From the NCBI RefSeq assembly GCF_002218085.1, contig NZ_BDUC01000008.1, positions 349,792 through 413,791 of the forward strand: a stretch of 64,000 nt of DNA. Reading direction: 5' to 3'. The DNA is from Tolypothrix sp. NIES-4075 (GTDB taxonomy: Bacteria; Cyanobacteriota; Cyanobacteriia; Cyanobacteriales; Nostocaceae). Below, piece by piece: positions 34,777 to 43,394 of this stretch (within the stretch, counting starts at the first letter, position 1; each line of letters starts with the position of its first letter). Position numbers and translations under genes: made by a program. Below the pieces are notes generated by a model. The model saw nothing but the letters and a program-made list of their open reading frames with translations, was not told the DNA's origin and did not search any database.

Positions 34777-36363
34777 CTAAATTTCTTCACCCTTTGGCGG
34801 TTGTACAAGACCTATCAAAATCAGGATTCTTGTGATCACCCTTGGGTCGCGCAGAATTTCGCTATGACTTGATACACCCCCCTGAAACGCATATCCTTTT
34901 ATTCTTGTTTGTGCCTTTATATCTGGGTCTTCCTGCCATGTCTTAAAATATGTCAAGCTACCATAGGGAACTATTCCATCTCCACAATTGCGTTCATTAT
35001 CTATACTTTGTAGTGTGTTACTTGTTTCTACTCTTACTCCATTTCTGACAATGAAGTCTCCGTCTGGTAATGGTGAGGGTACGCCGTTTTCGTCGTTCTT
35101 ACCCAAGTAATCCGCTACTTTCAGTCCTCCCTCCACTTCCTCGTAGTATGCTCCTACTGCTGTGGGGAAACCAGTTGAATAAATGACACTCAATTGCTTG
35201 ACGGGTGGACATTCTACCAGTTTGTCCCCTAATTTTTGTGGTTCTTCAGTTATGAAAGGATCAGTTTCATAAAATTTTTCTAGATATGACAGCGTACTAT
35301 CAGCTCCTCCTTTTTCTAAGGTAGTTTTGATATCTATTGCCACAAAGTTATCTTTTGTTTGCTCAGAGCCTTTTTTGAGAAACCCAAAATCTTGTGTATT
35401 GAAATATTGGTAATGTTCTTGTGTTACGGGCAATAACCAAGGAACACTCGAATAGGATTGTATTACCTCTTTCATCCCCGATAATGCTGCTGTTCCTATC
35501 TTTAATCCATCATCTGTCACCAACATCCGAATTGACATTGGCGCACCTAACCACGGTGGGCTGACTGCTATATATCGGAATATATGTTGATCTATCCACT
35601 CTTGTCCCCACAATTTTTCGTCATTTAATTGAGTATTTTTGACCCACTGTAAGAAATATTGAGTTACCCTATTTCCCATGCTTTGGGCTATTATTACTAC
35701 ACCTTTGTTCTTCTCCTGCTTTACGTTGTTGTTTAACTCCTCTATCTTCGCCTTGAGTTTTGTGAAATAACTGTACCGCACTTCCAAACCTCCTGGAGCG
35801 ATTCGCCAATCATAAGGGGCGCCTATTAAATTTCTATCCTCCTCGTAATAAGCCGTAGGTATCCCGAGAATGTTTTTAACCTTTCTTGTCAAGGTATATA
35901 CTAATTCCTCATAATACCTAGTGTTGTATTCAGTGAATGCAATATTTGGAAGGAAATTTTCAATCCCTTCTAATCCTTCCACCGGCTTATTATATTTTTT
36001 CGGTTTGCCATTTTCTAGTTCCGGTTCTTCTACTTCTATTAGTGGGGTTACGCCATCAAAGATCTTATTTTTGCCATAGACATTCACTTTCATATGTCTT
36101 TTCCACTCAGCTCCAGGTTCGGGAGTTTCTTCTGCCTTTAATTCATATTCTGGTACGTTAAATCCCGCTACTGATGCCCCAGATTGCGAACTTTCCTCTT
36201 CACTTTTTTGATTAGTTCCGTCTTGCGGTAAGAGTTGTAGCATTTCTAGACTCATCCAAAGGTTATCTTTATACAACCCCCCCCTGTCTTTTGTTTTTAT
36301 CCTCGATCCTGCCAGCCCTGGAATCAATACTACAGGATGAACTGTTTGCTCAAAATCGGTCAT
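34777..36363 (-). CDS. LCAT-family acyltransferase/phospholipase-like protein
   Basis: A 528-aa alpha/beta-hydrolase of the lecithin:cholesterol acyltransferase family. Family marks: PVVLIPGLAGSRIK (lid/oxyanion), GAPYDWRIAP, Ser228 in IIAQSMGNRV, Asp462 in NCGDGIVPYGSL and His500 in SSHSEILRDP. There is no signal peptide, so cytoplasmic action is expected, unlike mammalian LCAT. It may deacylate or transacylate membrane lipids; substrate unknown. It lies upstream of, and on the same strand as, the secreted lipase (165-bp gap), but base composition differs, so they were probably not acquired together. Confidence 0.85.
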   Translation of the reverse strand: MTDFEQTVHPVVLIPGLAGSRIKTKDRGGLYKDNLWMSLEMLQLLPQDGTNQKSEEESSQSGASVAGFNVPEYELKAEETPEPGAEWKRHMKVNVYGKNKIFDGVTPLIEVEEPELENGKPKKYNKPVEGLEGIENFLPNIAFTEYNTRYYEELVYTLTRKVKNILGIPTAYYEEDRNLIGAPYDWRIAPGGLEVRYSYFTKLKAKIEELNNNVKQEKNKGVVIIAQSMGNRVTQYFLQWVKNTQLNDEKLWGQEWIDQHIFRYIAVSPPWLGAPMSIRMLVTDDGLKIGTAALSGMKEVIQSYSSVPWLLPVTQEHYQYFNTQDFGFLKKGSEQTKDNFVAIDIKTTLEKGGADSTLSYLEKFYETDPFITEEPQKLGDKLVECPPVKQLSVIYSTGFPTAVGAYYEEVEGGLKVADYLGKNDENGVPSPLPDGDFIVRNGVRVETSNTLQSIDNERNCGDGIVPYGSLTYFKTWQEDPDIKAQTRIKGYAFQGGVSSHSEILRDPRVITRILILIGLVQPPKGEEI

Positions 36364-37325
36364 TTGTTTTTACCTTTTTTGCTTAATTTTCTACGCTTTC
36401 AACTTGAAAACAGGTATGTTTCTTTTTGCTCTTGTACAGCCATATTATTTGATATTTGATGTATAAGCCTTTGAATTTTCTTCTTGACCTACTATGCCGA
36501 CAACGACAACACATTCCAATATCAACTAGTTAGCTATTGACTTACCTACAGAACGTAATGGTGTATAAAAAATGCTAGAAACAACTTGATTATTAGGTGT
36601 AAAACAAGTTTCCACATTCATATTTAAACTTACGTCTGCCAGGAATGACGCTACAAAACTAAATGGTGTGTCCACACCATCCGTAAGTCTTTATTCAAAA
36701 CCATATGAAAATTTGTCAACTGATTCACCATCAGCTGTCCATATGTGTTTATCTTCTGTGGGTCAATCAGTGTTATGCAAGCTTTATCTAGAATTGCTCT
36801 GAGAGATTGTTTTAAAAGTCCCCTATAATTACTTTTGCAGCTCTGATTTCGGTCAAATGCAACGAATAATCAAGGTTTAAGCTATGTATACCAGATGCTT
36901 CACTGTGTTTACATGAGAGCAAAAGACCGTTTGAAAACATCCTCTTAAACACTAATTCACCCATAATAAGACTTTTTTAAGTAGCAAATAGTCCTGTTTT
37001 ATGCGGTCGTTAGTATAGTAATACAACGATAGGAAGTTTGCAAGGACAGTTAAGACAGTTAAGACAGTTAAGAAAATATTTATTGAAGAAGGCAGCTATG
37101 CTGAGGGCAGAGGGCAGAAGGTTTACATCAGTTGGGGATTGGTGACCCCACAGCCAACAAGAACACTGAATTCTTATTCAGTGTTCTTGTCTTAAACCCT
37201 TGTACACGAGCGGTCACGCTTCTAGGTCAGGAGTCAGAATTCTATAAGTGCCAACTGAGCCTCCTGCCCTCTGCCTTTCTTAGATAACTGCTTAAGAATT
37301 ACGTAAGTTCGACAGGTTATACTAA
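36364..37325. other. 962-bp gap without a supported gene
   Basis: AT-rich DNA holding short palindromes (ATGGTGTG-TC-CACACCAT near 36663), a GACAGTTAA triple direct repeat near 37047-37075, GAGGGCAGAGGGCAG-type repeats near 37102, and a strong hairpin at 37158-37189. No frame with a ribosome-binding site and domain was found. It probably marks decayed sequence upstream of the truncated acetyltransferase. Confidence 0.6.
37158..37189. terminator. 13-bp perfect hairpin
   Basis: CAAGAACACTGAA and TTCAGTGTTCTTG pair around TTCTTA. There is no clear T-run in either direction, so terminator function is uncertain; it may be a repeat remnant. Confidence 0.4.
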
Positions 37326-37697
37326 TTGGTAATTAACAAATGTATTGGTAATTTTTCGTGCCAAAGTAGGCTGCTTTCCTTTGGGATGTTCAGTATCCCC
37401 AAAGGCGATACTGTGGTTGGCAATGATGTTTGGATCGGTTATGAATCTACGATCATGCCAGGTGTGAAAATTGGGGATGGGGCGATCGTCGCTGCCAAAT
37501 CAGTGGTGGTGAGCGATGTACCAGCTTATACCATCGTTGGCGGTAATCCGGCGAAATTGATTAAGCAGCGATTTTCAACTGAGGCGATCGCCGCACTTTT
37601 AGAAATTGCATGGTGGAACTGGAGTATCGAAAAAATCTCGCGCAATCTTGAGCTGATTGTTTCTGCGGATATGGATGCGCTTAGAAGTTGTGAGTGA
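37326..37697 (+). pseudogene. 5'-truncated Vat/CatB-type hexapeptide acetyltransferase
   Basis: Homology to streptogramin/chloramphenicol xenobiotic acetyltransferases begins at about residue 25 (KGDTVVGNDVWIGYES) and runs through the left-handed beta-helix (IMPGVKIGDGAIVAAKSVVV) to the C-terminal IVGGNPAKLIKQRF. Functional members are about 210 aa; here the first 90-100 residues, including part of the active site, are missing, and no remnant was found upstream. The first 20 residues are unrelated read-through sequence. Probably non-functional. Confidence 0.75.
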
Positions 37698-37733
37698 GTT
37701 TAGACACTAAAATGCGTTACCTCAACTATAGAA

Positions 37734-38441
37734 ATGAAAAATATTATATCGATTGCTTTGAATAGTTGGTCACAGCAAAAACAGCAGCCTGTTTTGCTAT
37801 TTGACTCAGTAGCAGCGGCTTGTGATGTTGCTTTTATACTCGGCGGTCAGTGGGATGGCTGCAATGGTGTAGTGATGAGCAAATGTGATGAGGTAGCGGT
37901 TAACACTGCGGCTAATTTGGTGTCAGCAAAATGGTGTTATAGCGGGACATATAAAGCTTGTTTAGCTTCGTTGAAGAGTGATGAACTGATAAAGCGTTAT
38001 GCAGCAGGAGAGAGGAATTTTATCAATGCTAACTTGAGGTGTGCAATGCTGGTATCTGTGAAGCTGAGTGAAGCTAATTTAAGTTATGCAAAGTTGAATT
38101 TGGCTAATTTAAGCAAAGCCGACTTAAGCAAAATTGATTTAACAGCGGCAGATTTAAGTGAAGCTAATTTGAGTGCAGCCGACCTGAGTCAGGCATACTT
38201 AGTCAGGACAAATTTAACTAAGGCAGATTTGCAACTAGCAGACTTGAGGAGGGCTAACTTAAGGGGGGCTAATTTAAGTGAAGTTAACTTAAGTCATGCA
38301 GACCTGGGAGGAGCGAATCTAGCGTCTTCAGACCTTAGAGGCGCAAATTTTCACTTTTCTAACTTGAGTGGGGCTAACTTGACAGGCGCGAAGTTTATAG
38401 AAAGAGACTTGGAAGAGTGCCTTAGAAACAGTAGTATTTAA
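37734..38441 (+). CDS. Pentapeptide-repeat protein with distinct N-terminal domain
   Basis: A 235-aa protein. Residues 1-95 form a mixed domain with LLFDSVAAACDVAFILGGQW and KWCYSGTYKACLASLKSDEL segments that I do not recognise. Residues about 97-225 are A(D/N)LXX pentapeptides such as ANLSKADLSKIDLTAADLSE. No targeting signal. It differs from the 24026 protein in having this N-terminal domain, which may give binding specificity. It lies 36 bases after the truncated acetyltransferase on the same strand. Confidence 0.88.
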   Translation: MKNIISIALNSWSQQKQQPVLLFDSVAAACDVAFILGGQWDGCNGVVMSKCDEVAVNTAANLVSAKWCYSGTYKACLASLKSDELIKRYAAGERNFINANLRCAMLVSVKLSEANLSYAKLNLANLSKADLSKIDLTAADLSEANLSAADLSQAYLVRTNLTKADLQLADLRRANLRGANLSEVNLSHADLGGANLASSDLRGANFHFSNLSGANLTGAKFIERDLEECLRNSSI

Positions 38442-38592
38442 ATTTTATCTGTAGAGACGTTCCAGCAGAACGTTTCTATTCCTTCATTTGGGTTTTCTAC
38501 CTTTATATTCAGCAACGGCTAACTCTTCTAGTAGAGGAAACAAGTAATTAGAAATGCATATACTGCAATCATTACCAAGCAATAATCTTGTC

Positions 38593-38628
38593 AGCTTCTA
38601 GTTTTAGACCGACTAGGAGCTTTTTTTT
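38593..38628 (+). terminator. Intrinsic terminator
   Basis: AGCTTCTAGT and ACTAGGAGCT pair with one G-U around a short loop, followed by eight T. It lies about 150 bases after the pentapeptide gene; the intervening DNA carries a GTAGAGACGTTCC repeat at 38451-38478. It could also end a small RNA. Confidence 0.75.
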
Positions 38629-38790
38629 AAGTTATTACTTATTTCAATTGAGGCATATGTCTAAAGAAATAAAAACCATTAAACTATTCCTTCAGGCTAA
38701 TAACAATTAGTTCTGTTGGCAGATTAAATGCCTGGGTTTGAATTGTTATTGTGTATTTGTTAGAAAAAACCTTCACCTCTTTAACGGAAC

Positions 38791-39063
38791 ATGAATATTC
38801 TTGCTTGGATTGTTTTAGGTCTAATTGCTGGTGCCATTGCTAAGGCTATCTACCCAGGTCATCAAGGCGGCGGAATTTTAGGAACCATTTTGTTAGGAAT
38901 CATCGGTGCTTTTGTTGGCGGTAGTTTGGGCGTATTCTTCAGTACAGGGACTTTAGCTCTAGCGGCTCCTACTTTCAGCATCCCCGGTATTTTAGTTGCA
39001 GTTCTGGGTGCAATCGTCGCAGTCTTCTTGTGGAATTTAATCAACCGCAGTAGTGCTGTGTAA
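38791..39063 (+). CDS. GlsB/YeaQ/YmgE family membrane protein
   Basis: A 90-aa Gly- and Ala-rich membrane protein of the transglycosylase-associated (GlsB/YeaQ) family. The N-terminus MNILAWIVLGLIAGAIAKAI and the loop PGHQGGGILGTILLGIIGA are characteristic. Three hydrophobic spans (4-21, 30-50, 62-85) are separated by a short insert (FSTGTLALAAPTFSIPG). Members are stress-associated in several bacteria, mechanism unknown. It has its own promoter region after the terminator at 38628. Confidence 0.9.
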   Translation: MNILAWIVLGLIAGAIAKAIYPGHQGGGILGTILLGIIGAFVGGSLGVFFSTGTLALAAPTFSIPGILVAVLGAIVAVFLWNLINRSSAV

Positions 39064-39239
39064 TAATTTAAATTGCGATCAATTAATAATATACTTCAGG
39101 GAAGTTCAACTATATTTATCCCTGAATTAAATAAACCAGTAGCGCTTGCCTGTAGTCAGGTGAGCGCTGATTATTATGTTTTTGGGTAAAAATTAATTCT
39201 ATGTAATAGACCTCTTGCAAAAATGAGATTTTACGACGT

Positions 39240-39352
39240 TCTGTTCCCTGTTCCCTGTTCCCTGTTCCCTACTTCTGCAAGAAGTCTAATATCATGTCCC
39301 AAGTTAGGACACATATTGTATTGTAGAGACGTTCCGGACCGAACGTCTCTAC
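39240..39352. repeat. Heptamer array and GTAGAGACG palindrome
   Basis: TTCCCTG units (39240-39270, four to five copies) are followed by the palindrome GTAGAGACGTTCCGG and CGAACGTCTCTAC (39323-39352). Both lie between the GlsB and cobK genes; the 39064-39404 gap shows no gene. Confidence 0.85.
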
Positions 39353-39404
39353 GACGGTTGGGGTGTTTTTATTGCTGTTAATAAGCGCGGACATGATGTA
39401 AAGT

Positions 39405-40148
39405 ATGAAGCGGGTATTAATTCTGGGTGGAACGGGTGATGCGGCTGAATTAGCGGCAAAAGCGGCAAATCTTCCAGGAATTGAGGTGATGGTGTCCCTC
39501 GCTGGTCGCACTCGTCAACCAAAAGATGTGGCAGGAAATATACGGATTGGTGGCTTTGGTGGTGTAGCTGGATTAAGTGCATATCTGCGTGATGAAAAAA
39601 TTGATTTGCTAATTGATGCTACTCATCCGTTTGCAGCGCAAATCTCGCTGAATGCGGCTGCATCTGCGGCTGAGGTTGGCATAGGTGCGTTGATGTTGGT
39701 GCGCCCGATGTGGGAGCGAGTTATAGGAGATAATTGGATAGAAGTTGAAAGTATTGAAGCTGCTGCTTTGAAGTTAAGCGATCGCGTTTTGCGAGTTTTC
39801 CTCACAATTGGCAGACAAGAACTTGCGGCTTTTGCCCACATAGAGGATATTTGGTTTCTCATGCGGATGATTGACCCGCCACAACCGAATACTTTAGTAC
39901 CAAAAGGTTTACTTTTATATGATAGGGGACCTTTCACACTGGCTTCGGAACGACAATTGTTGATTCAGCACGCGATCGACACTGTTGTAAGTAAGAATAG
40001 CGGTGGTGATGCGACTTACGCCAAGATTATTGCTGCACGAGAGTTGAATATCCCTGTAGTGATGGTACAGCGTCCGGCTGTTCCGCAGGGCGATCGCGTT
40101 GCAAATGTCGAAGCTGCGTTAAATTGGTTGATTAGTCATCTGAAGTGA
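39405..40148 (+). CDS. cobK: Precorrin-6A / cobalt-precorrin-6A reductase
   Basis: A 247-aa NAD(P)H-dependent reductase of the CobK/CbiJ family in corrin-ring synthesis for vitamin B12. It opens with the nucleotide-binding VLILGGTGDAAELA. The family signatures DATHPFAAQIS and the C-terminal RELNIPVVMVQRP are clear. Cytoplasmic. No other cob genes adjoin it, consistent with the scattered B12 genes of cyanobacteria. Start ATG at 39405 follows ATGATGTAAAGT with only a weak ribosome-binding site. Confidence 0.92.
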   Translation: MKRVLILGGTGDAAELAAKAANLPGIEVMVSLAGRTRQPKDVAGNIRIGGFGGVAGLSAYLRDEKIDLLIDATHPFAAQISLNAAASAAEVGIGALMLVRPMWERVIGDNWIEVESIEAAALKLSDRVLRVFLTIGRQELAAFAHIEDIWFLMRMIDPPQPNTLVPKGLLLYDRGPFTLASERQLLIQHAIDTVVSKNSGGDATYAKIIAARELNIPVVMVQRPAVPQGDRVANVEAALNWLISHLK

Positions 40149-40230
40149 CAATGTGCAAACGGTGCTGAGTTATTATTGTCACCCCGATGTGACTAAAGCT
40201 GAGTGTCCAGATTTTTGAGTAACGTTTTAC

Positions 40231-41139
40231 TCAAAAAATGCTGGAAAAGCTTGTTAGTGCATTAGGTGGTAATTCTAAGGGAATTGTACCGAGAAATCCT
40301 TTGCGAAAATCGGTTAAAAGTTGTCTTGCGGTACGCTCGACATCCCCTTTGAAGCGATGTTCTGCTAAAGCGTGTAAATATGCTTCTCCGGTGTCGGTTG
40401 TGGGGTCGAGTTCGTAGCGAGTCTCTAAGGGTTTTTTCGGTAAAACGTTAGTCGCTACGGCTTCTAAATATAATAGTAAATCTGCGAGTGCTGATGCTAC
40501 TAGTTGATTATCATAAGATGCTTCGCCAATATCGTCACAAATCGCTAACTTTAATGCGGCTTCTTGGTCTTCTAACTTTAGGGGGATGACACCTGGAGCA
40601 TCAAGCAATTCTAATTGCTCAGAAATTCGCACCCAGCGCAACGAACGAGTTACACCAGGACGAGCAGCACTTTCAACTACTCGCTTTCCCACTAAGCGGT
40701 TAATCAAAGCTGATTTACCGACGTTGGGAAAACCAATGACTACAGCGCGGACGGGACGGGGTAGCATTCCGCGATCGCTTCTTCTTTTATTTATCTCTAC
40801 TCCTGCTGCTTGTGCTGCTTTTGATACCGCATTCACACCTTGACCTTGTTGGGCATTGGTAAAATAAGGCACTTCACCTTGACGCTGAAACCAATCTGTC
40901 CAAAGCGATCGCGCTATTGGTGTAATCATATCTACTCGGTTTAACACCAACACCCGCTCTTTACTTCCCACCCACTCAGTCATTTGCGGATGGTTTGTCG
41001 CTAAAGGTATGCGTGCATCTCGTACTTCCAGCACCACATCTACACGCTTTAGCTGTTCTTTAAGCTTCTTTTCAGCTTTGGCAATGTGACCGGGATACCA
41101 TTGAATCAGGTTTAATTTATAATTTTGAGTTATTGACAT
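40231..41139 (-). CDS. ylqF: Ribosome biogenesis GTPase YlqF
   Basis: A 302-aa circularly permuted GTPase (YlqF/RbgA). The G motifs occur in the order G4-G5-G1-G2-G3: LVLNRVDM (G4), GFPNVGKSALIN (G1) and LLDAPGV (G3). It acts in late assembly of the 50S subunit. The N-terminus IQWYPGHIAKAEKKL is the family hallmark. The C-terminal helical region ends TDFRKGFLGTIPLELP. Transcribed alone; STRR repeats precede it (41159-41305). Confidence 0.93.
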   Translation of the reverse strand: MSITQNYKLNLIQWYPGHIAKAEKKLKEQLKRVDVVLEVRDARIPLATNHPQMTEWVGSKERVLVLNRVDMITPIARSLWTDWFQRQGEVPYFTNAQQGQGVNAVSKAAQAAGVEINKRRSDRGMLPRPVRAVVIGFPNVGKSALINRLVGKRVVESAARPGVTRSLRWVRISEQLELLDAPGVIPLKLEDQEAALKLAICDDIGEASYDNQLVASALADLLLYLEAVATNVLPKKPLETRYELDPTTDTGEAYLHALAEHRFKGDVERTARQLLTDFRKGFLGTIPLELPPNALTSFSSIF

Positions 41140-41158
41140 TTGTTTGATTGTTGGTTGC

Positions 41159-41305
41159 TAATTGGTAATTGGTAATTGGTGAGCCAGTGCGTTGGAAAGG
41201 CTCTGCCGACTTGAAGCACCTGGCTCACCCGAAGGGTAATTGGTAATTGGTAATTGTTTTTTCATTCCCCATTCCCCATTCCCCATTCCCCATTCCCTAT
41301 TCCCC
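41159..41305. repeat. Heptamer STRR arrays
   Basis: GGTAATT units (41159-41178 and 41235-41255) and CCCCATT units (41268-41305) flank a short GAGCCAGTGCGTTGG-type extragenic repeat. The second array encodes the last residues of the VOC protein at 41297. Confidence 0.85.
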
Positions 41306-41683
41306 ATTACCCATTTTAGATTGATGCAAAATTATTCTATTGCCATCAGGATCGTAAGCGTAAATTTCTCTACCGTGAGAAGCGGTTGTGATTTCTCCTG
41401 GTGGGGGATAACCTAAAGCAGTAAGGTGAGCGATCGCATCTTCTAAGTTACTCACCTCTAAACACAAACTCATCTTACTTTTAACTGAGTTAATAAATTC
41501 AGATTCATTAGTCTTTTTTGGTTTGAAAATACCTAATTTTACACCTGGTAGTTGAAACTCAGCATAAACATTTGGGATAATTTTTACTGGGTTTATTTTC
41601 AATAAAATAGTATAAAAAATTACTAAATTCTCCAGATTATTCGTGGCTGTGGTGACGAAAGCATCAGTATATTGGAAGACCAT
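41297..41683 (-). CDS. VOC (glyoxalase/bleomycin-resistance) family protein
   Basis: A 128-aa protein with two beta-alpha-beta-beta-beta modules typical of the vicinal oxygen chelate fold (N-terminal LENLVIFYTILLKINPVKII, C-terminal REIYAYDPDGNRIILHQS). A potential metal-ligand Glu is in AEFQLPG; other ligands are unclear. Substrate unknown; many such cyanobacterial members are uncharacterised. The last residues KMGNGE derive from an adjacent heptamer array. Confidence 0.82.
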   Translation of the reverse strand: MVFQYTDAFVTTATNNLENLVIFYTILLKINPVKIIPNVYAEFQLPGVKLGIFKPKKTNESEFINSVKSKMSLCLEVSNLEDAIAHLTALGYPPPGEITTASHGREIYAYDPDGNRIILHQSKMGNGE

Positions 41684-41808
41684 ATTTATTAAAAATAGCT
41701 ACTCCCTTAAGCTTGAAAATTACCTATCTTTATTCTTCCTCCTCTTCCTCTGTGTACTCTGTGTACTCTGCGGTTCGTTAAAAAAATTAGATACCTATTA
41801 TTACTTTT

Positions 41809-42636
41809 TTAGGTAGTACATATCCTCTCCAAACCAGAGTACACGTTGAAACGTTCCTCACGCAAAAATCCAATTAAGGTAATTCCAAATTCAAGCGCCA
41901 CAGATACTGCTAAACTGCTAGGAGCAGAAACTGCACAGACAATAGGAATCCCCGCAACTGTAGATTTTTGTAAAATCTCAAAGCTAGAGCGTCCGCTCAC
42001 CATGAGAATACGATCATTTAAGGGCAACTCGTCAGCCAGCAATGCCGAACCAATCAATTTATCCAAAGCATTGTGACGCCCAATATCTTCCCGCAACTTC
42101 AACAGATTTCCTTGAGCATCAAATAAAGCCGCAGCGTGCAAACTTCCAGTTGCGGTAAAAATAGCTTGAGCCGATCGCAGTTTTTCTGGTAAGCTATAAA
42201 TAATCTCAGGCGTGATTGTGGGAACTGGAAGAATTACTGAGCCAGATCGCAGGCGTAAAGCTTCAAGGCTAGCTTTACCGCAAACTCCACAGGCGCTGGT
42301 AGTGTAGAAGTGTCTTTCCAAAGGCTGTAAATCTGGAATTAATCCTTCTGTTAAAGCGACATTGACGATGTTGTAACGCTGTTCGCCCTCAACACAATAG
42401 CTGATGCGTTGGATATCTTTTCTAGAATAAATTACGCCTTCGTTGTAGAGAAAACCGGCAGCTAGTTCAAAATCTGCTCCAGGCGATCGCATCGTCACAG
42501 CAATTGTCTTTTGGGGACAAACTAACCGAATTTCTAAAGGTTCCTCGGTAGTCAATTGATCTAGTTTAGAACGCACTTTCCCTTTTTCCACTACCCAGAC
42601 AGTAGCTTTAGTTTTGCTTGCTGGAGGCTTTGTCAT
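41809..42636 (-). CDS. fdhD: Formate dehydrogenase accessory sulfurtransferase FdhD
   Basis: A 275-aa FdhD protein that passes sulfur from a cysteine desulfurase to the molybdenum cofactor of formate-dehydrogenase-type enzymes. The Cys loop TSACGVCGKASLEAL and the motifs REDIGRHNALDKLIG and MVSGRSSFEI are present. The ATG at 42636 gives normal length; a GTG at 42678 adds 14 residues. It is clustered on the same strand with the FdhF-like oxidoreductase (43395), its likely client, with a Uma2 gene between them. Confidence 0.92.
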   Translation of the reverse strand: MTKPPASKTKATVWVVEKGKVRSKLDQLTTEEPLEIRLVCPQKTIAVTMRSPGADFELAAGFLYNEGVIYSRKDIQRISYCVEGEQRYNIVNVALTEGLIPDLQPLERHFYTTSACGVCGKASLEALRLRSGSVILPVPTITPEIIYSLPEKLRSAQAIFTATGSLHAAALFDAQGNLLKLREDIGRHNALDKLIGSALLADELPLNDRILMVSGRSSFEILQKSTVAGIPIVCAVSAPSSLAVSVALEFGITLIGFLREERFNVYSGLERICTT

Positions 42637-42701
42637 ACAACTTTTTAAACATTGGACAACTGCGTTATAGTCTGACACACCAGCATTCTCGTTCGCATTT
42701 T

Positions 42702-43367
42702 TTAGATATTATCTGGGTCAATATTCAATTCTCGCAGTTTTGCGGCTAGGCGATCGGCTTTTTGGGTTTGTTGTTGAGCAAGTTCTTCGGGTGTAGGAAT
42801 TAACTGTCCTTCTGGGGTAAAGTAGCGCAATTTATTTTCCCGAACACCCAAATACAAGTTTAGCTGTTGACTCCACAACCATCCTTGGGAATTAGGTTCT
42901 ATCGGTCGATAAATACCACCAAGTAAAATAAACCCAGCAAATTCTAAATTATTCGGGTCAAACCAGAAGTATTCGGGAGTGCGAAAGATATCTTGATAAA
43001 TCTGTTTTTTCAAGCCTTTGTCAGTAGACGCTGTAGAATCTGAGAGAAGTTCTACAATCAGATTTGGATATTTGCCGTCTTCTTCCCAAACAACCCAACT
43101 TTTACGAACTTTGCGTTCACATTCCAAGACGACAAAAAAATCTGGTCCCCTGAACTCTTCTGATTTGCGCTGACGTGGACTGTAATAAACGGTCAAATTA
43201 CCCGCAGCGTAAAAGTCATTGCGATGCCACCACAATTCTAAAGATTGTAATAGCAGAATTATCTGCCGTAAATGTAATTCGCTTTCCAAAGGTGGTTCGT
43301 CACTATATAAATCCCCTGGAGGAAATATTACATCAAATGGGGGTTGAAAATCTGGGGCGACGGACAT
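42702..43367 (-). CDS. Uma2 family (DUF820) endonuclease-like protein
   Basis: A 221-aa Uma2 protein closely similar to the one at 1723-2475: same APDFQPPFDVIFPPGDLYSD-type opening, GPDFFVVLE, NLIVELLSDSTASTDKGLKK, and the shared end LAAKLRELNIDPD. The coiled-coil heptads of the other copy are absent here. It sits between fdhD and the FdhF-like gene, with gaps of 65 and 27 bases, so it probably inserted into or moved within that operon. Function unknown. Confidence 0.87.
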   Translation of the reverse strand: MSVAPDFQPPFDVIFPPGDLYSDEPPLESELHLRQIILLLQSLELWWHRNDFYAAGNLTVYYSPRQRKSEEFRGPDFFVVLECERKVRKSWVVWEEDGKYPNLIVELLSDSTASTDKGLKKQIYQDIFRTPEYFWFDPNNLEFAGFILLGGIYRPIEPNSQGWLWSQQLNLYLGVRENKLRYFTPEGQLIPTPEELAQQQTQKADRLAAKLRELNIDPDNI

Positions 43368-43394
43368 AACTGCAATAAGTTGGGTAATATAACT

